A DNA stretch of 64,000 bases, from NCBI GenBank assembly GCA_014621425.1, contig JAANBB010000099.1, forward strand, positions 43,045-107,044. Reading direction: 5' to 3'. This stretch comes from Cylindrodendrum hubeiense. Taxonomy: Eukaryota; Ascomycota; Sordariomycetes; Hypocreales; Nectriaceae. The notes beneath the pieces were generated by a model. That model was not told where the DNA came from. It searched no databases and saw only the letters and a program-made list of their open reading frames with translations. The position numbers and the translations under genes were made by a program. Below are positions 44,539 through 54,606 of this stretch, one piece after another. The stretch's first letter is position 1; each line of letters starts with the position of its first letter.

Positions 44539-47500
44539 CTATAGCTCATCGTGGGGAGGCTGCTTCTCGCCAGCATCCTCCGACTTCTCCTCCACCTTCT
44601 CCTCTGCCTTCTCCTCAGGCTTCTCCTCCGTCTTCTTTTGGTTCTCCTTAAGTCGCTTAATCATCTCCTCGAGCTCCTTCTCCGTGGGGCCCTCACCGTC
44701 CTTGCCCCCAAACTGATTCAGAAAGTCCTCGGCGTTGAACTCGACTTTTTCGTCAGAGCCATCAGCGGCCTTGTTCTTCTTCTTGTTCTTCTTCTCCTTC
44801 GCGGCAGCTGCCTTCTTGGCCTTCTTGGCCTCGGCCTCCACCTTCTTCGCAGCTTTCATCGCCACCTGGATGCCCGCCTGTTCCAGCTTTCCAGTCTTGA
44901 GCTCAAGGTCCTTGACCAGGAGAACAGGGTTCTCGGTAACCTTCAGGGCGGCTTGCTTAGGCTCCCACTTGTTAAGCCACTTCAAAGTAGACTCATAGAG
45001 CTCCGTAACCTCATCCAAGTCTTCGAAAGTGTACAGGGGGGGGATGGGCCCCTTCTCCCTGATAACATCCTCCATCTTGCGTGCCGTCGCCGCTGCGTCC
45101 TCATCCTCGAGACCATCAAAGTCGCCAGCTGGAGTCTCGGCCGAGGCTTCGGTGGTGCTGGAAGAGGGAGATTCCGAGGCGGACTTATGCCATGCATCAT
45201 GCTCCTCAATCTGAGACTTGATCTTGACAATGAACTCGTCCGTCTTGGAAAGAACCATCCTCAAGTTAGCCACCAGGTCAGGTCGCTTCATGGTCTCGAC
45301 GATTCTCTTTTGGATGGGGTTGACAATGTCCTGGAGCAACTTGAGCTTGGCCTTGAGCTGGTCCTTGCTGGCATCGGCGCCATCTTCGTAGAGCCACTCG
45401 CTGATTTCGCTGGACAACTCGGCTAGCTTGGTTTGCTCCTTCTTGGTCGACGCCTTGATGAAGGACTCGCCCTCAAGAAGGTCCCGGACCTTGTAGGTGT
45501 AACCCTCGAGTCGGTTCAGAGCCTCCTCCCTCTGGAGGCGTGCCTTGTCCGAGGCGGCAAAAGCCTTGAGGCGATCTTTGGACTTGGTAAGCTCGGCCTT
45601 GGTAAGCTCAGGAGTGCCAAGGTTGTCAAGCGTCACTTCAACTGGGATGGAGACGACCTCCTTCTTCTTGGCATCGGCCTTTGCGTCCTCGGCGCCCTCG
45701 GAAGTCGCAGGCTCAGCCTCGGAGGCAGTGGAAGACTCAGTGGATTCGTCCGAAACGGAAGAGCTCTCGGCGGCATTCTCCTTCATGGCCTCCTCAGAAC
45801 CCTCGGTCTCGTCGTCGCCAAGAGGCTTCTGGTCCTTCTGGTCCTTCTTTCCGAAGCCGAAGAGGTTCTTGACGCCATCGACGAAGCCCTTCTCGGTAGC
45901 CTCGGCCATACACTCAACAACAGCCTTGGCAACACGGAACTCGCCGTTCTCGGAACTGAGATCCATGGCGATCTTGAACTTGATATCCGACTCCACGCAG
46001 GTAGGGTACTTCTCCTTGATAGCGGCTACGGTCGCGGTCAGGTTCTTAGTGGTAATGGCCTTGACATTCTTCTCCTCAGAGCCAATCTGCTGGTAGATGC
46101 TGGCAGCGAAGTCCTCCTTGTCCTCAAAGGTGATGACCCTGGAGCCTCCCTGGGGTGAGATGGCACTCCACAGGCGCTGGCGATCAACGTTGCCGTCAAG
46201 GTCAACCCGCTTCAGGCCGGTAGGGTACGAAGCGCCCTCCGAGATTCGGATCTCCTTGACTCGGAAGCTGGGGCTAAGCTCAGCAGCGCGGAAGCCAGCA
46301 CCGAACACGGCAGCTTCATCAGAGTTGACGTTGGACCGAATCTTATCGGCGGAACCAACAATCGTATCCAGAGCCTTCTGCACAAACGGAGTTCGGGTGG
46401 CGCCACCGTAAAGAATGACGGAGTCGAGGTCGCCAATGTCGAGACCAGACATCTTGAGCGCATCGTTGACAACGACGGCGATTCTCTCGGCATGCGCGGC
46501 AGCCATCTCCTCAAAAGTGGTACGGCTGATCTTGTACTTGAAGTCGACGTCCTCATACAGGCCCTCGAAGCTGGCCTGGGTGTTCTGGTTGGCACTGAGG
46601 ACATGGCGGGCCTTCTCGACTTGGTTGGACAGCTTGGCGATGGCGCGGCCATGGGCCTTGACACCCTCGGAGGTGGCAGAAATCTTCTGGGCGCCCTTGG
46701 ACTCGATGAACTGCGCGACCATGTCGTCGAGAATGAGGTGGTTCAGGGCGTCTCCGCCGAGAGTTCGGTCCCAGCCAGCACCCAAGACCTGGACCTCCTG
46801 GACAGTCTTGTTGAACTTGCCAATGTCCTTGACGGTTTGGCTCTGGAACTTCATGATGGTAGCCTTGGTAGAGCCGGCACCCATGTCAAAGACCATGTGA
46901 TACTCAGGCTTGGCTCCCTCGCTAATGCTGGGGAACTGTCGGCTGGTGGCGTAGTTCAGTCCGACGGCAAGGCCGTCGCTGATAAGGCTGAGAACCTTGA
47001 GGCCGGCAAGATCGGCGGCGGTCTGGATGGCGCGCTTCTCGTCAATGGTGTAGAATGGAGGGACGGTGACCACAATGGAGCGGACCGAGGAGCCGTCGCC
47101 GGCCGCAGCCTCGGCGGCCTTCTGGATGCTCTGAAGCTCCATGGCGAGAAGTTCCTCGACCATCCAGGCCTCCTCCTCGGCGGGGAACGCCTTGCTCTTG
47201 AATGCAGCGGTGTTGCGGGTCTCGTGGGCCTGCAATTGCAGGGCGGGGTTTCGGGAGGCGTACTCTTGGACCGCGGCGTCGTCGACGGAGAGACCGAGGA
47301 TGGCCTTGAGGTTGGGGTAGACATCGCCGGGGAATCGGGCTCGGAGAGCCATGGCATCGGCGCCATAGGCTCGCTCGGGGAACTCGCCATCCTGAGGGGC
47401 GTTGCGGGAGGGCTTGAAGACGACGGCGGAGGTCTCTTTTCGTCGTGAATCCTTGGTCAGGACGATATCGAGAGGGATTCCGGGCTTGACGAGGGCGGCC

Positions 47501-47619
47501 TTGATGTACTCGGTACCCAGGTCAACGCCCAATACGGCAGCGACGGCGAAAACATTGGTCGAAAAGAAGAAGACGGCTCCGAGGAGCGTCATCAATGGCG
47601 ACACTCGAAAGTTGGCCAT
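44539..47619 (-). CDS. LHS1: ER-lumenal Hsp70-related chaperone Lhs1 (Hsp110/GRP170 class)
   Basis: A single exon encodes 1026 residues from the ATG at 47619; the frame is open upstream but has no ATG. The first 27 residues form a signal peptide (LMTLLGAVFFFSTNVFAVAA), and the protein ends PPHDEL, the HDEL retention signal. The actin-like ATPase domain begins VLGVDLGTEYIKAALV (residues 29-44) and includes VFDMGAGSTKATIM and VILYGGATRTPFVQ. A long acidic linker (around 640-740) is followed by a helical substrate-binding extension and a Lys-rich then Glu/Lys-rich tail. In yeast, Lhs1 acts as nucleotide exchange factor for Kar2/BiP and supports translocation and folding. Length and layout match the GRP170 class rather than BiP. 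A candidate stress element lies upstream at 47954. Confidence 0.96.
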   Translation of the reverse strand: MANFRVSPLMTLLGAVFFFSTNVFAVAAVLGVDLGTEYIKAALVKPGIPLDIVLTKDSRRKETSAVVFKPSRNAPQDGEFPERAYGADAMALRARFPGDVYPNLKAILGLSVDDAAVQEYASRNPALQLQAHETRNTAAFKSKAFPAEEEAWMVEELLAMELQSIQKAAEAAAGDGSSVRSIVVTVPPFYTIDEKRAIQTAADLAGLKVLSLISDGLAVGLNYATSRQFPSISEGAKPEYHMVFDMGAGSTKATIMKFQSQTVKDIGKFNKTVQEVQVLGAGWDRTLGGDALNHLILDDMVAQFIESKGAQKISATSEGVKAHGRAIAKLSNQVEKARHVLSANQNTQASFEGLYEDVDFKYKISRTTFEEMAAAHAERIAVVVNDALKMSGLDIGDLDSVILYGGATRTPFVQKALDTIVGSADKIRSNVNSDEAAVFGAGFRAAELSPSFRVKEIRISEGASYPTGLKRVDLDGNVDRQRLWSAISPQGGSRVITFEDKEDFAASIYQQIGSEEKNVKAITTKNLTATVAAIKEKYPTCVESDIKFKIAMDLSSENGEFRVAKAVVECMAEATEKGFVDGVKNLFGFGKKDQKDQKPLGDDETEGSEEAMKENAAESSSVSDESTESSTASEAEPATSEGAEDAKADAKKKEVVSIPVEVTLDNLGTPELTKAELTKSKDRLKAFAASDKARLQREEALNRLEGYTYKVRDLLEGESFIKASTKKEQTKLAELSSEISEWLYEDGADASKDQLKAKLKLLQDIVNPIQKRIVETMKRPDLVANLRMVLSKTDEFIVKIKSQIEEHDAWHKSASESPSSSTTEASAETPAGDFDGLEDEDAAATARKMEDVIREKGPIPPLYTFEDLDEVTELYESTLKWLNKWEPKQAALKVTENPVLLVKDLELKTGKLEQAGIQVAMKAAKKVEAEAKKAKKAAAAKEKKNKKKNKAADGSDEKVEFNAEDFLNQFGGKDGEGPTEKELEEMIKRLKENQKKTEEKPEEKAEEKVEEKSEDAGEKQPPHDEL

Positions 47620-48595
47620 GGTGGTGGTTGGTGGGGGTGCGCTCGCTTCAGCACACACCAGTTCGGAAGGGGACTGTATCGGGGAAGAACACACCGCCGC
47701 CTCGAGTAGTGACGGCCAGAACTGAACAAAGACGAAAGCCGTCTGGGGAATAAAGAAATAGAGAAGCGAGGAAATCAGCCCAAAGTCTGGGGGAGTGACG
47801 CCAGAAAAAGGACGGGAACTAGAAAAGAGAGAGGTTGAGGTGGCCTCAATTTCTCCAATGGGGATGTGTCCGCAGCAAGAAGCCACGAAGCTGTTAAGCT
47901 TGTCTGTGCCTCCAGCCACTCAGCAAAGAGGACAACTGGTACGAAGCGGCATTGACGCTGTGACGTTCCTTATTCTGCAAGGCTGAGGGGGGTGATAAGC
48001 GCCCGCGAGCTTGCCCATTGGTGCGATAACCCCCGTAGCGGGGCGCCGAGTTTCGGCCTCGCCTTGGCATTAGCTACACCCCTGCGCCTCGACCAATAGT
48101 CGGTGTCTGGACGAGGATTGCCTGTAACCCTTCTCCGGAATAGCGGACAATGTTCGTGATGTTTGGTCATAAAAATGATCAGCCCGGATCATTGAATCCA
48201 CTGAATCCATTGTCATCTGGCTTCCCTAAAGGCGTTGGCCGCATTCATGCTTTGAGTGGGTGCTCAGGCAGCTGGCCGAGTTGATGCTGCTGACGCCGTG
48301 TCGCCCGCCCGTGCATGCTCTGGACAATGGATGAGTACCTGGTCAGTCAGTGCTGTTCGTTTCGAACAATGGTTTGAGTCCGACCTTGAACCATTTTCCC
48401 TATCAATTCAACCTCGGACTCGACCTATAGCATTAGACCCCGAATGAAATTACTGGTTCCCCGATAAGTGAACAATGGAAGCCATTCACAGCCGCACGAC
48501 AACATGCACAAACGTTCACATCATAGAATCACAATTCATGTTGTTCGCTCCCATCAAGACGTGTAAACCCCCGTATATATTGGTAGACCGTAAAC
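47620..48595. other. Divergent promoter region of LHS1 and the acyltransferase gene
   Basis: No gene is seen. The LHS1-proximal part contains a stress-element-like motif at 47954-47966. ORFs are featureless. Confidence 0.5.
47954..47966 (-). promoter_or_regulatory. Candidate unfolded-protein-response type site upstream of LHS1
   Basis: On the minus strand the sequence reads ACGTCACAGCGTC: a CRE half-site ACGTCA fused to CAGCGTC, which differs by one base from the yeast UPRE core CAGCGTG. It lies about 340 bp before the LHS1 ATG. The gene class is UPR-induced in yeast, which is why this site is noted; binding is not shown. Confidence 0.3.
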
Positions 48596-50249
48596 ATGGC
48601 AATGAATATCGTTAACCGTAATAAAGAATCAACTAACTCATCAGCCATGGCTAACAGGGCTCCAAATAGAAGGGTTACTATGACGGCTGCTAACAGACAC
48701 CACTACTTCCCTGGAACTGAACTCTCTATCCTCGACCAAGCAAGCAGCCGCCACTTCAATCGTTTGCTCTACTGCTTCCCTCTCCCCAGCAATCTCGGCA
48801 ATAATGCGACTGAAGTCCTCGTCAACGATTTTCGGGTTGCAACCGACCAGATCATCGACAAATGGCCGTTCCTAGCCAGCAGGATCCGCCTCAGTCAACC
48901 TGAAGAGCCCGCCGGTGAGGTCGAACTATTCTGGGATATGGATCAAATGCCTTTGGATTGTGACAGACATCGCTGGTTCTCTACCAAAGATGTTCTTCTA
49001 TTCAAGAGAGTGAATCAATGGGGCGAAAGAAGAGCTCCTAAGTATCAAGACCTCGTGGTCAGGGGCGTACCACCGAGTATGCTCAGGGAGTACGGTTCAT
49101 GGCATGTTCCCCATGCGACCGGTCTCCAAGACCACCAAGGCCAGCCCGTCTATCAAATCACAGTAACCTTTGTTCGCGGAGGACTCATGCTCGGCGTTTG
49201 TTATGCTAACAGTGTGCTTGATAGCTATGCTCATGCCATCGTCTTTGAGGAGCTCGCTCGGCAAGTGAGAGACCCCAAGGAGAGGGTCCAGACGAAGCAC
49301 CCATCCGGTAAGAAAATCACTCGGCGAACTCAAGAGTGGCCATTGACAAATTCTAGTAATCCAAACCCAAGACCGCGTGAGAGGGCTGAATACGCTTGCC
49401 TTTCATGAGTCAAAGACCATCAACTGGACCACCGATACCTGTCCTGAATTTATTCCACCGACGCCTCCGTTATACAATACACCCGCCACTCCAAATGGAA
49501 TAACCTGGTCGTCAAGATCTCAGTCGTCCTCAGTTATCGGACGAGTCTTCATGTTTCCAGTGGAAGCCTTGTATGAGCGGCACAGAGTCATCCAAGGAAC
49601 ATGGCGCCCTGGAGTGACCATCGAGTTGGGACACACCCTGGCAGCGTGGATATGGGTATCGATTGTTCGTGCTCGTGGGAGAAGGGACACCTGGCGCACA
49701 CACCTCGCCTACTCGGTCGATGTCCGAAACCAACTTTGGATCCCGGACGATGAAATGTATCTTCGCAACACCACCCTTTATAACCGTGTACCTATGGCGT
49801 CTTCAACTGTCTTCCAGGGGGGTAACAGTTTGGCACCTGATAAAGTCGTGGAACACGCAGCCCGTGCCATTCACCTTGAGGCCCAAAAGTTCAATCCCGA
49901 CGCTGTACACAGACGCTTGGGGTACATGGCGACCATCTGCCAGGACCCAGGCAGCTTGAAGTACGACGTGAACACCGTAGAGAAGAACGACGTCATCATT
50001 GACTCGTTGATCGCAGCCGGTGGTGAGGCAGATTTTGGATCAGTCCCTGTCGGCAGAAGCATGATAGAGCTGGGGCAGCCGCGGTTTGTACGTGAAATGG
50101 CAGATCATCATGCACCTGGACGGTGTGCAATTCTGCCGCGGAAAAGAGGTCCTGACATACCGTTCGAGGTGTATATTCAGCTCGAGGAGGACGCGATGGC
50201 CCGTCTGACAACAGGGTTGAGAGCGGTTGGGGTGCATTGCGCTATGTGA
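48596..50249 (+). CDS. BAHD-like acyltransferase family protein, catalytic His replaced by Asn
   Basis: Exons 48596-49307 and 49357-50249 join across a 49-bp intron (GTAAGA donor, TTCTAG acceptor) to give 534 residues; the start is uncertain because ATGs at 48602, 48647 and 48680 are also in frame before the conserved YFPGTELSILDQ block. Fold markers of the transferase family are present: VNDFRVATDQIIDKWPFLASR, a central GGLMLGVCYANSVLDSYAHA and, at residues 463-465, the DFG of the second motif (GGEADFGSVPVG). In active members the central motif is HxxxD; here Asn205 stands in the His position while Asp209 is kept, and the usual Gly after Asp is Ser. Relatives include trichothecene 3-O-acetyltransferase-like enzymes of fungal secondary metabolism. 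No biosynthetic cluster surrounds it. Confidence 0.82.
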
Positions 50250-50559
50250 TTGTGACTGACAACTGATGTGGTTCCAAGGATGTTCGAAGTTGTATACTGA
50301 GGAGTTCGAATGTGATAGTAATAGCAGCAATGCAATTGGGTCCGACCGGTATTTTAGCGCCTGTGATAGTGTTCTTCTCATTGAGGTCCTCGAAAACCAA
50401 GAGTTGCACCTAAGCAAGTTATTAGTATGCCAGACATACCCTGGGCATACATCCTGGGGAGCTTTCATACCAGCAATCCTCTCTTGACGGTCCTATGCGA
50501 CCGTGTCCATGACCCATCTAGACAAGCCGACGTCTCCTTCCCATCCATCATTTGGTCTC
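50250..50559. other. Intergenic region between convergent genes
   Basis: About 310 bp separate the acyltransferase stop (plus) from the Hub1 stop (minus). No gene or repeat is seen. Confidence 0.5.
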
Positions 50560-51306
50560 TTAATCACCAGTATCCACCTCAAGGTCAAGCTGCACACCAT
50601 TGCTGATGCCATAGTCCTCCAGACTCAGCTGGTCCTTGAACGGCCGCTCGCCCTGTCGCTTCAACAGAATCTCGTGCGGCTCACGACCGATGCGCGCAGC
50701 CACCAGAATCTTGAACTCCTTGATTCGATCGGATGCATAGCAGGGAATCGCAGCTTTAGTGCCCAGTCGGTCGTTGATGTTGACGATGATCATCTCTTCG
50801 CCACCGCCGCCAACGGGTGCGGCTGGGGCCGCGGCGGGCTTGGATTCCTTCTTTGGCTTGCTGGACTCACCGTCATCACGGTCACGGTCGCGGCGACGAG
50901 GGGATTGCGAGCGGCGTCGGTAGGGTCTATCATCGCGACGGCGGTCATCGTTACCACGGCGGTCGTCGTTGCCACGGCGCTCATCCTTCCACTTGAAGCC
51001 ACCTCTGCCTCGAGGCCTCCTGGGACGATCTTGGTCCCTGTCTCTGGGTCTGTCGAAATCGCGATCCCGGCGTCTGTCCGAGTCACGGTCTCGGTTGTTA
51101 TCGCGACCGAAATCTCTGTCTCTGTTATTGTCGCGCCCGTAGCCACCACGGCCACCACGACCACCCCGATCAGATCTGTCGTCTCGTCGATAAGAGTCGC
51201 GGTCGCGGCTGGGCTTGTCGTCCCGTCGATCGCCCTCCTCCTGGCCACGTGGGCCGGACGGCGCACCGGCCGGCGGGACGGGCGGCGGATCGTCGCGGTG
51301 TGCCAT
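50560..51306 (-). CDS. HUB1: Hub1/UBL5 ubiquitin-like protein with Arg/Asp-rich N-terminal extension
   Basis: One exon encodes 248 residues from the ATG at 51306 (MAHRDDPPPVPPAGAP). Residues 172-248 are a Hub1 fold: MIIVNINDRLGTKAAIPC, EFKILVAARIGREPHEILLK and FKDQLSLEDYGISNGVQLDL. Hub1 binds HIND elements of spliceosomal proteins such as Snu66 non-covalently and tunes splice-site use; the aspartate equivalent to yeast Asp22, which contacts HIND, is conserved. The usual C-terminal Tyr-Tyr pair is replaced (LEVDTGD), so C-terminal conjugation is not expected. Residues 1-171 are an unusual addition: RD/RS-type and RGG-like sequence with tandem GRDNNRDRD and RRGNDD units, as in splicing factors. 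Hub1 is normally about 73 residues, so this is a fusion-like architecture. Confidence 0.9.
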   Translation of the reverse strand: MAHRDDPPPVPPAGAPSGPRGQEEGDRRDDKPSRDRDSYRRDDRSDRGGRGGRGGYGRDNNRDRDFGRDNNRDRDSDRRRDRDFDRPRDRDQDRPRRPRGRGGFKWKDERRGNDDRRGNDDRRRDDRPYRRRSQSPRRRDRDRDDGESSKPKKESKPAAAPAAPVGGGGEEMIIVNINDRLGTKAAIPCYASDRIKEFKILVAARIGREPHEILLKRQGERPFKDQLSLEDYGISNGVQLDLEVDTGD

Positions 51307-52078
51307 CGCGGTGTGCAGAATGATATCTGCAAAAGAAGATGGTGAGGATGCCAGCGGATGTATTTCAGAAAGGCTTGGGGTGAAGGTGACGAAAGACAAG
51401 GCTGCAGGCAGGGTAGTTTGGAGGGGCTGGGGGAGATGACCAATGAGAGAAGCTTCCCACCTCCCCACAATTTAGAGACCCCTGCGACCTTCATGTGCCG
51501 ACAGCTCTGAAAGCTCTGCGGATGGTAGCCTGACGTTATCGTCGAATCGAGAATGTTCAATAGAGTGCACGGAAAATAAATGATTCAATGGCACTGGGGA
51601 GATTTGCTGCCATAAATGTGGGTTATTGGGACACGATCATTTGGTTTCGCTCAGATCATGACCTCTATGAACCCCACGGGGATCATACTTGGCATGTGAC
51701 CACGCGAACCAGGACAGAATCAGCTTCATGAGACAAGTTGTTGGCATCACCATGAGGACAGAATGATCTGCCTCTGGTGGGTATTATTTCACATTTCTTT
51801 TCTGTATACCTTGATGCCTCATTTGATGCCCCTCACAAAGGACCGCCATTGTTACAAAGGTATTAAGAAGAACTCCCACCGACCCCGTCGCCGGACATGA
51901 ATCCGAATCCCAAAATTCAGCAAGCCCAAATGCAAAGCCCCAGGTTATCCATCCCTCAGTTTCTGCTGAGCGGATCTGTGGCCTGTAAACGCCGCCATTT
52001 CATGGTATACATTCGTCACCGGGAGATGCGAGGAGAATCGTAGGCTGCGAGTCTACCCACGGGATGCCGACAAGGGCC
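51307..52078. other. Intergenic region between two minus-strand genes
   Basis: About 770 bp hold the Hub1 promoter and the 3-prime flank of the YAG7-like gene. No gene is seen. Confidence 0.5.
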
Positions 52079-53613
52079 TTACGACTCCTCGTTACGGCGA
52101 GGGCGAGGAGGGCCGCCCGCACCACGGTCACCACGGTCACCACGGTCACCACCACGGTCACCGCGGTTGCCACGGCCTCGACCCCGGCCCTCACCGCGGA
52201 AGCCGCCGCGGCCTCGCCATTCACCTCGGCCTCGTCCACGGTGGTTGCCACCCTCACGCTCGTTGCGGGGCTTGTTGCGCTGGACCTGGTGGAATCCATC
52301 GTTGGGATCGGCAGGAGCAGCAGCAGGCTAGAGTATCTTGTTAGCACCTAATGGCCGGATGAGGGACGTGGCGGACTTACCTCAGGAACCTGCTCGGGGT
52401 GGTCATCAGCCCACGACTGAGTGTTGGTGACGGGAGCAGCAGCCTCGGTCTCGGCCTTGACATCGACCCACTCCTGGGACATAGATAGCTCGTTGGTGTT
52501 ATTGGTGGTGTCCCAGTGGCTCTCGGCGACGGCATTGGCAGCATCGTCAGCAACGCTGGCGTTCGCGAGGCCGTTGGAGGCAGGCTGGTCGGTGGGGCCG
52601 GCGGTAAGGGCAGCGTCTCCGGCCGCGATCTCGGTAGCCGCAGCGTTCGCAATGGTTGGGTCGGAGACAGCCTCAGCCTCAGTGGGCTGGCCGTCTTCGG
52701 GGTAGAAGGGAGTCTTATACTCCTGGGCGAGGGACCTGACCTTGGAGTCTGAGAACTATTAGCAATATTCCCAAGCTATTCAGTGTACAGCGAACGTACA
52801 GGTCGTCTCCAGCTGCTCTCCGGGCACGCTGACGATCTGGTCGTCGGAGCCATCAACCAGCTTCAGCATGGACTGAACTGCGAGGTCATCTCCAGAGTAG
52901 ATGGCGAGCAGAACACCCTCGATAGCCTGGCTCTCGTCGGACTCGGGGTCCTTGGCCTCCTCGCGACGGTAGGCAGCAAGGCGCAAAAATTGCGACAGGA
53001 CCAGAAGGTTGTCCTTCAGGGCCTTCTGGGAAGTTTCCGCAGCCTCGCTGATGGCATCAGCCTTGACCTTCTCCAGGCTCTTCTCCAGCTCGGCCTTCTC
53101 AGCAACAGCACGTGCACGGTACTGCTCGTCCACCTTCTGGTACTGCACAAGCTGCTCCTCGTACTGGGCGAGCTGCGCCTGCAGGGCAGGCTTCTTGAGA
53201 ATCTGGGCCTTCTGGTCGGTGTTGATGATCTTGGAATCGACAAGCTCCTCGAGAGACTTGCCAGCGTGCTGGCTCAGGAGGGAATCGGTTTTGGAGGCGT
53301 TTGTCTGAGGAGGTTGTTAGTGCGACAGTTAGGCATTGGGCAGCAGGACGACCTGTGACATACAATCTTCTTGTTGACATTGCGAATGTTCCTTTCCAGC
53401 ACCGTCAGCATGTATGACTCGCAAGAGAATATGGTTGTAGCGCTGGGAGGCCTACTTTTGGAGCTCCCTGATGTAGGGGCTCTCGGAATCATCACCAGTC
53501 TTGTCGGCGGAAGTAGAGGTGAAGCTGGGCGCGGGGGATTCGGTTCGTGCAAGAGCCCGAGGGGCCTTCTTCTTCGAAGACTTGGAGGCGGGCTGGACAG
53601 CAGGCGCAGCCAT
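52079..53613 (-). CDS. YAG7-like protein with C-terminal RGG region
   Basis: Five exons, 53613-53456, 53391-53364, 53304-52800, 52748-52381 and 52327-52079, encode 435 residues; introns are 51-64 bp and exon 2 is only 28 nt. The N-terminus (MAAPAVQPASKSSKKKAPRA) leads into NIRNVNKKITNASKTDSLLS, then a helical, partly coiled-coil domain (GKSLEELVDSKIINTDQKAQ, YEEQLVQYQKVDEQYRARAV, DNLLVLSQFLRLAAYRREE). This is the domain pattern of the fungal YAG7-like family. An acidic linker follows, and the tail is RGG/GRG-rich (GRGRGEWRGRGGFRGEGRGR, GDRGGDRGDRGDRG), suggesting RNA binding in the cytoplasm. The exact role is unknown. Canonical GT-AG sites and clean phases support each junction. Confidence 0.87.
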
Positions 53614-54606
53614 TTCGTGTGGTGGTTTGGGGGGTAAACCGGGGGGAGACGATCGAATCAGAGCTGGTTACTCGGTTGCGCGACTGAAGCACCGCCGGGA
53701 TCAAGACAGGTGGTGCGGAGGCGAATGTGGGAGGAGGGTAGGACGGAAAGTGCCACAGAGAGGGGATTGGAATAGAGGCGGTCGAGTGTGTGAGGAGGCA
53801 AAAGTTTGAAGATGGTGGGAAGAGTTTAAGTACGGAGGCAAAAAGAGGAAAGGAGGAGTAAGAGGAGTAGGAGGGCCAGGTGTTTGGAGGAGGCGATGGT
53901 GGCACACACGCAGCCTGGCTGAATGGGGTCGGGCTTTTAGAGGCCCCCGGGTGCTAACCCCAAGTCCCAAAGCCCCAAAACCCGCCTGGCAACCCCTGCA
54001 TGGGCCAGTCATTTACAGCCGTCCGCGTTTCTAGAACCAGCAAGAAGAATAAGACAGGCCGACAGCTGGCAATGGCCCGTTTGCTGCCTGCTGCTTGGGA
54101 TTTGGGTCACTTTATTGTCTCTCTCTATTTTCAATCGCCTGATGGAACGCCTTTACTAATTCGCGTTTGTTTACCGTAGCTGGGCAGCTGGCTGCATGCA
54201 CTTCGTTGACAGCTGTTACCAGTTGTCAGTTGAAAGGGGAGCAACATGCCCCACCAACCCGCCCGCAGCTGCGCGTGCGCAAACGAGATGGTCTCGTGCT
54301 CTGCGCTACTAGCCTCGCGCTCCCTTGAGCTCTCCGTTTTCAGCTCCCTTCTTGGCCCGGCCTCACCGTGCGCTGCAGAATTCTTAACGATTGTTTCTAC
54401 CCCTGGGTCCGCTGCGCCAAATGACATCTGACGCGCAGCTGCCAGTGCCTGTCGGTCCAAACGGCGCTGCATCTAACCCTGAGTCTATCCCGCGATGCGG
54501 CTGCACCTACACCCGGATGGCCACGCTGTCCCGGCGGGAGAGGCGTACAAGTTTGTTCGGTCGCGCAATTTTGTCCGTCGTCGACTTCGTCAGTCATTGA
54601 TTTCGA
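53614..54606. other. Intergenic region between two minus-strand genes
   Basis: The YAG7-like promoter side has purine-rich leader sequence (53740-53890, AGGAGG and GGAAAG runs). The rest is the 3-prime flank of the histone-fold gene. No gene is seen. Confidence 0.5.

Noticed and set aside
46492..47448. 318-codon plus-strand ORF opposite LHS1, with others at 44551-45426 and 45433-46158
   Set aside because: They are antisense to a clear Hsp70 gene, Leu/Val-rich by codon complement, without domains; they arise from the GC-rich third-position bias of the sense gene.
48596..50249. Secondary-metabolite cluster around the acyltransferase
   Set aside because: Neighbours are LHS1 and Hub1; no polyketide synthase, peptide synthetase, terpene cyclase or P450 is present in the window.
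50503..51345. 280-codon plus-strand ORF opposite Hub1
   Set aside because: It mirrors the Arg/Asp repeat codons of the sense extension, giving runs of Val/Thr/Ala/Ile; no independent evidence for coding.
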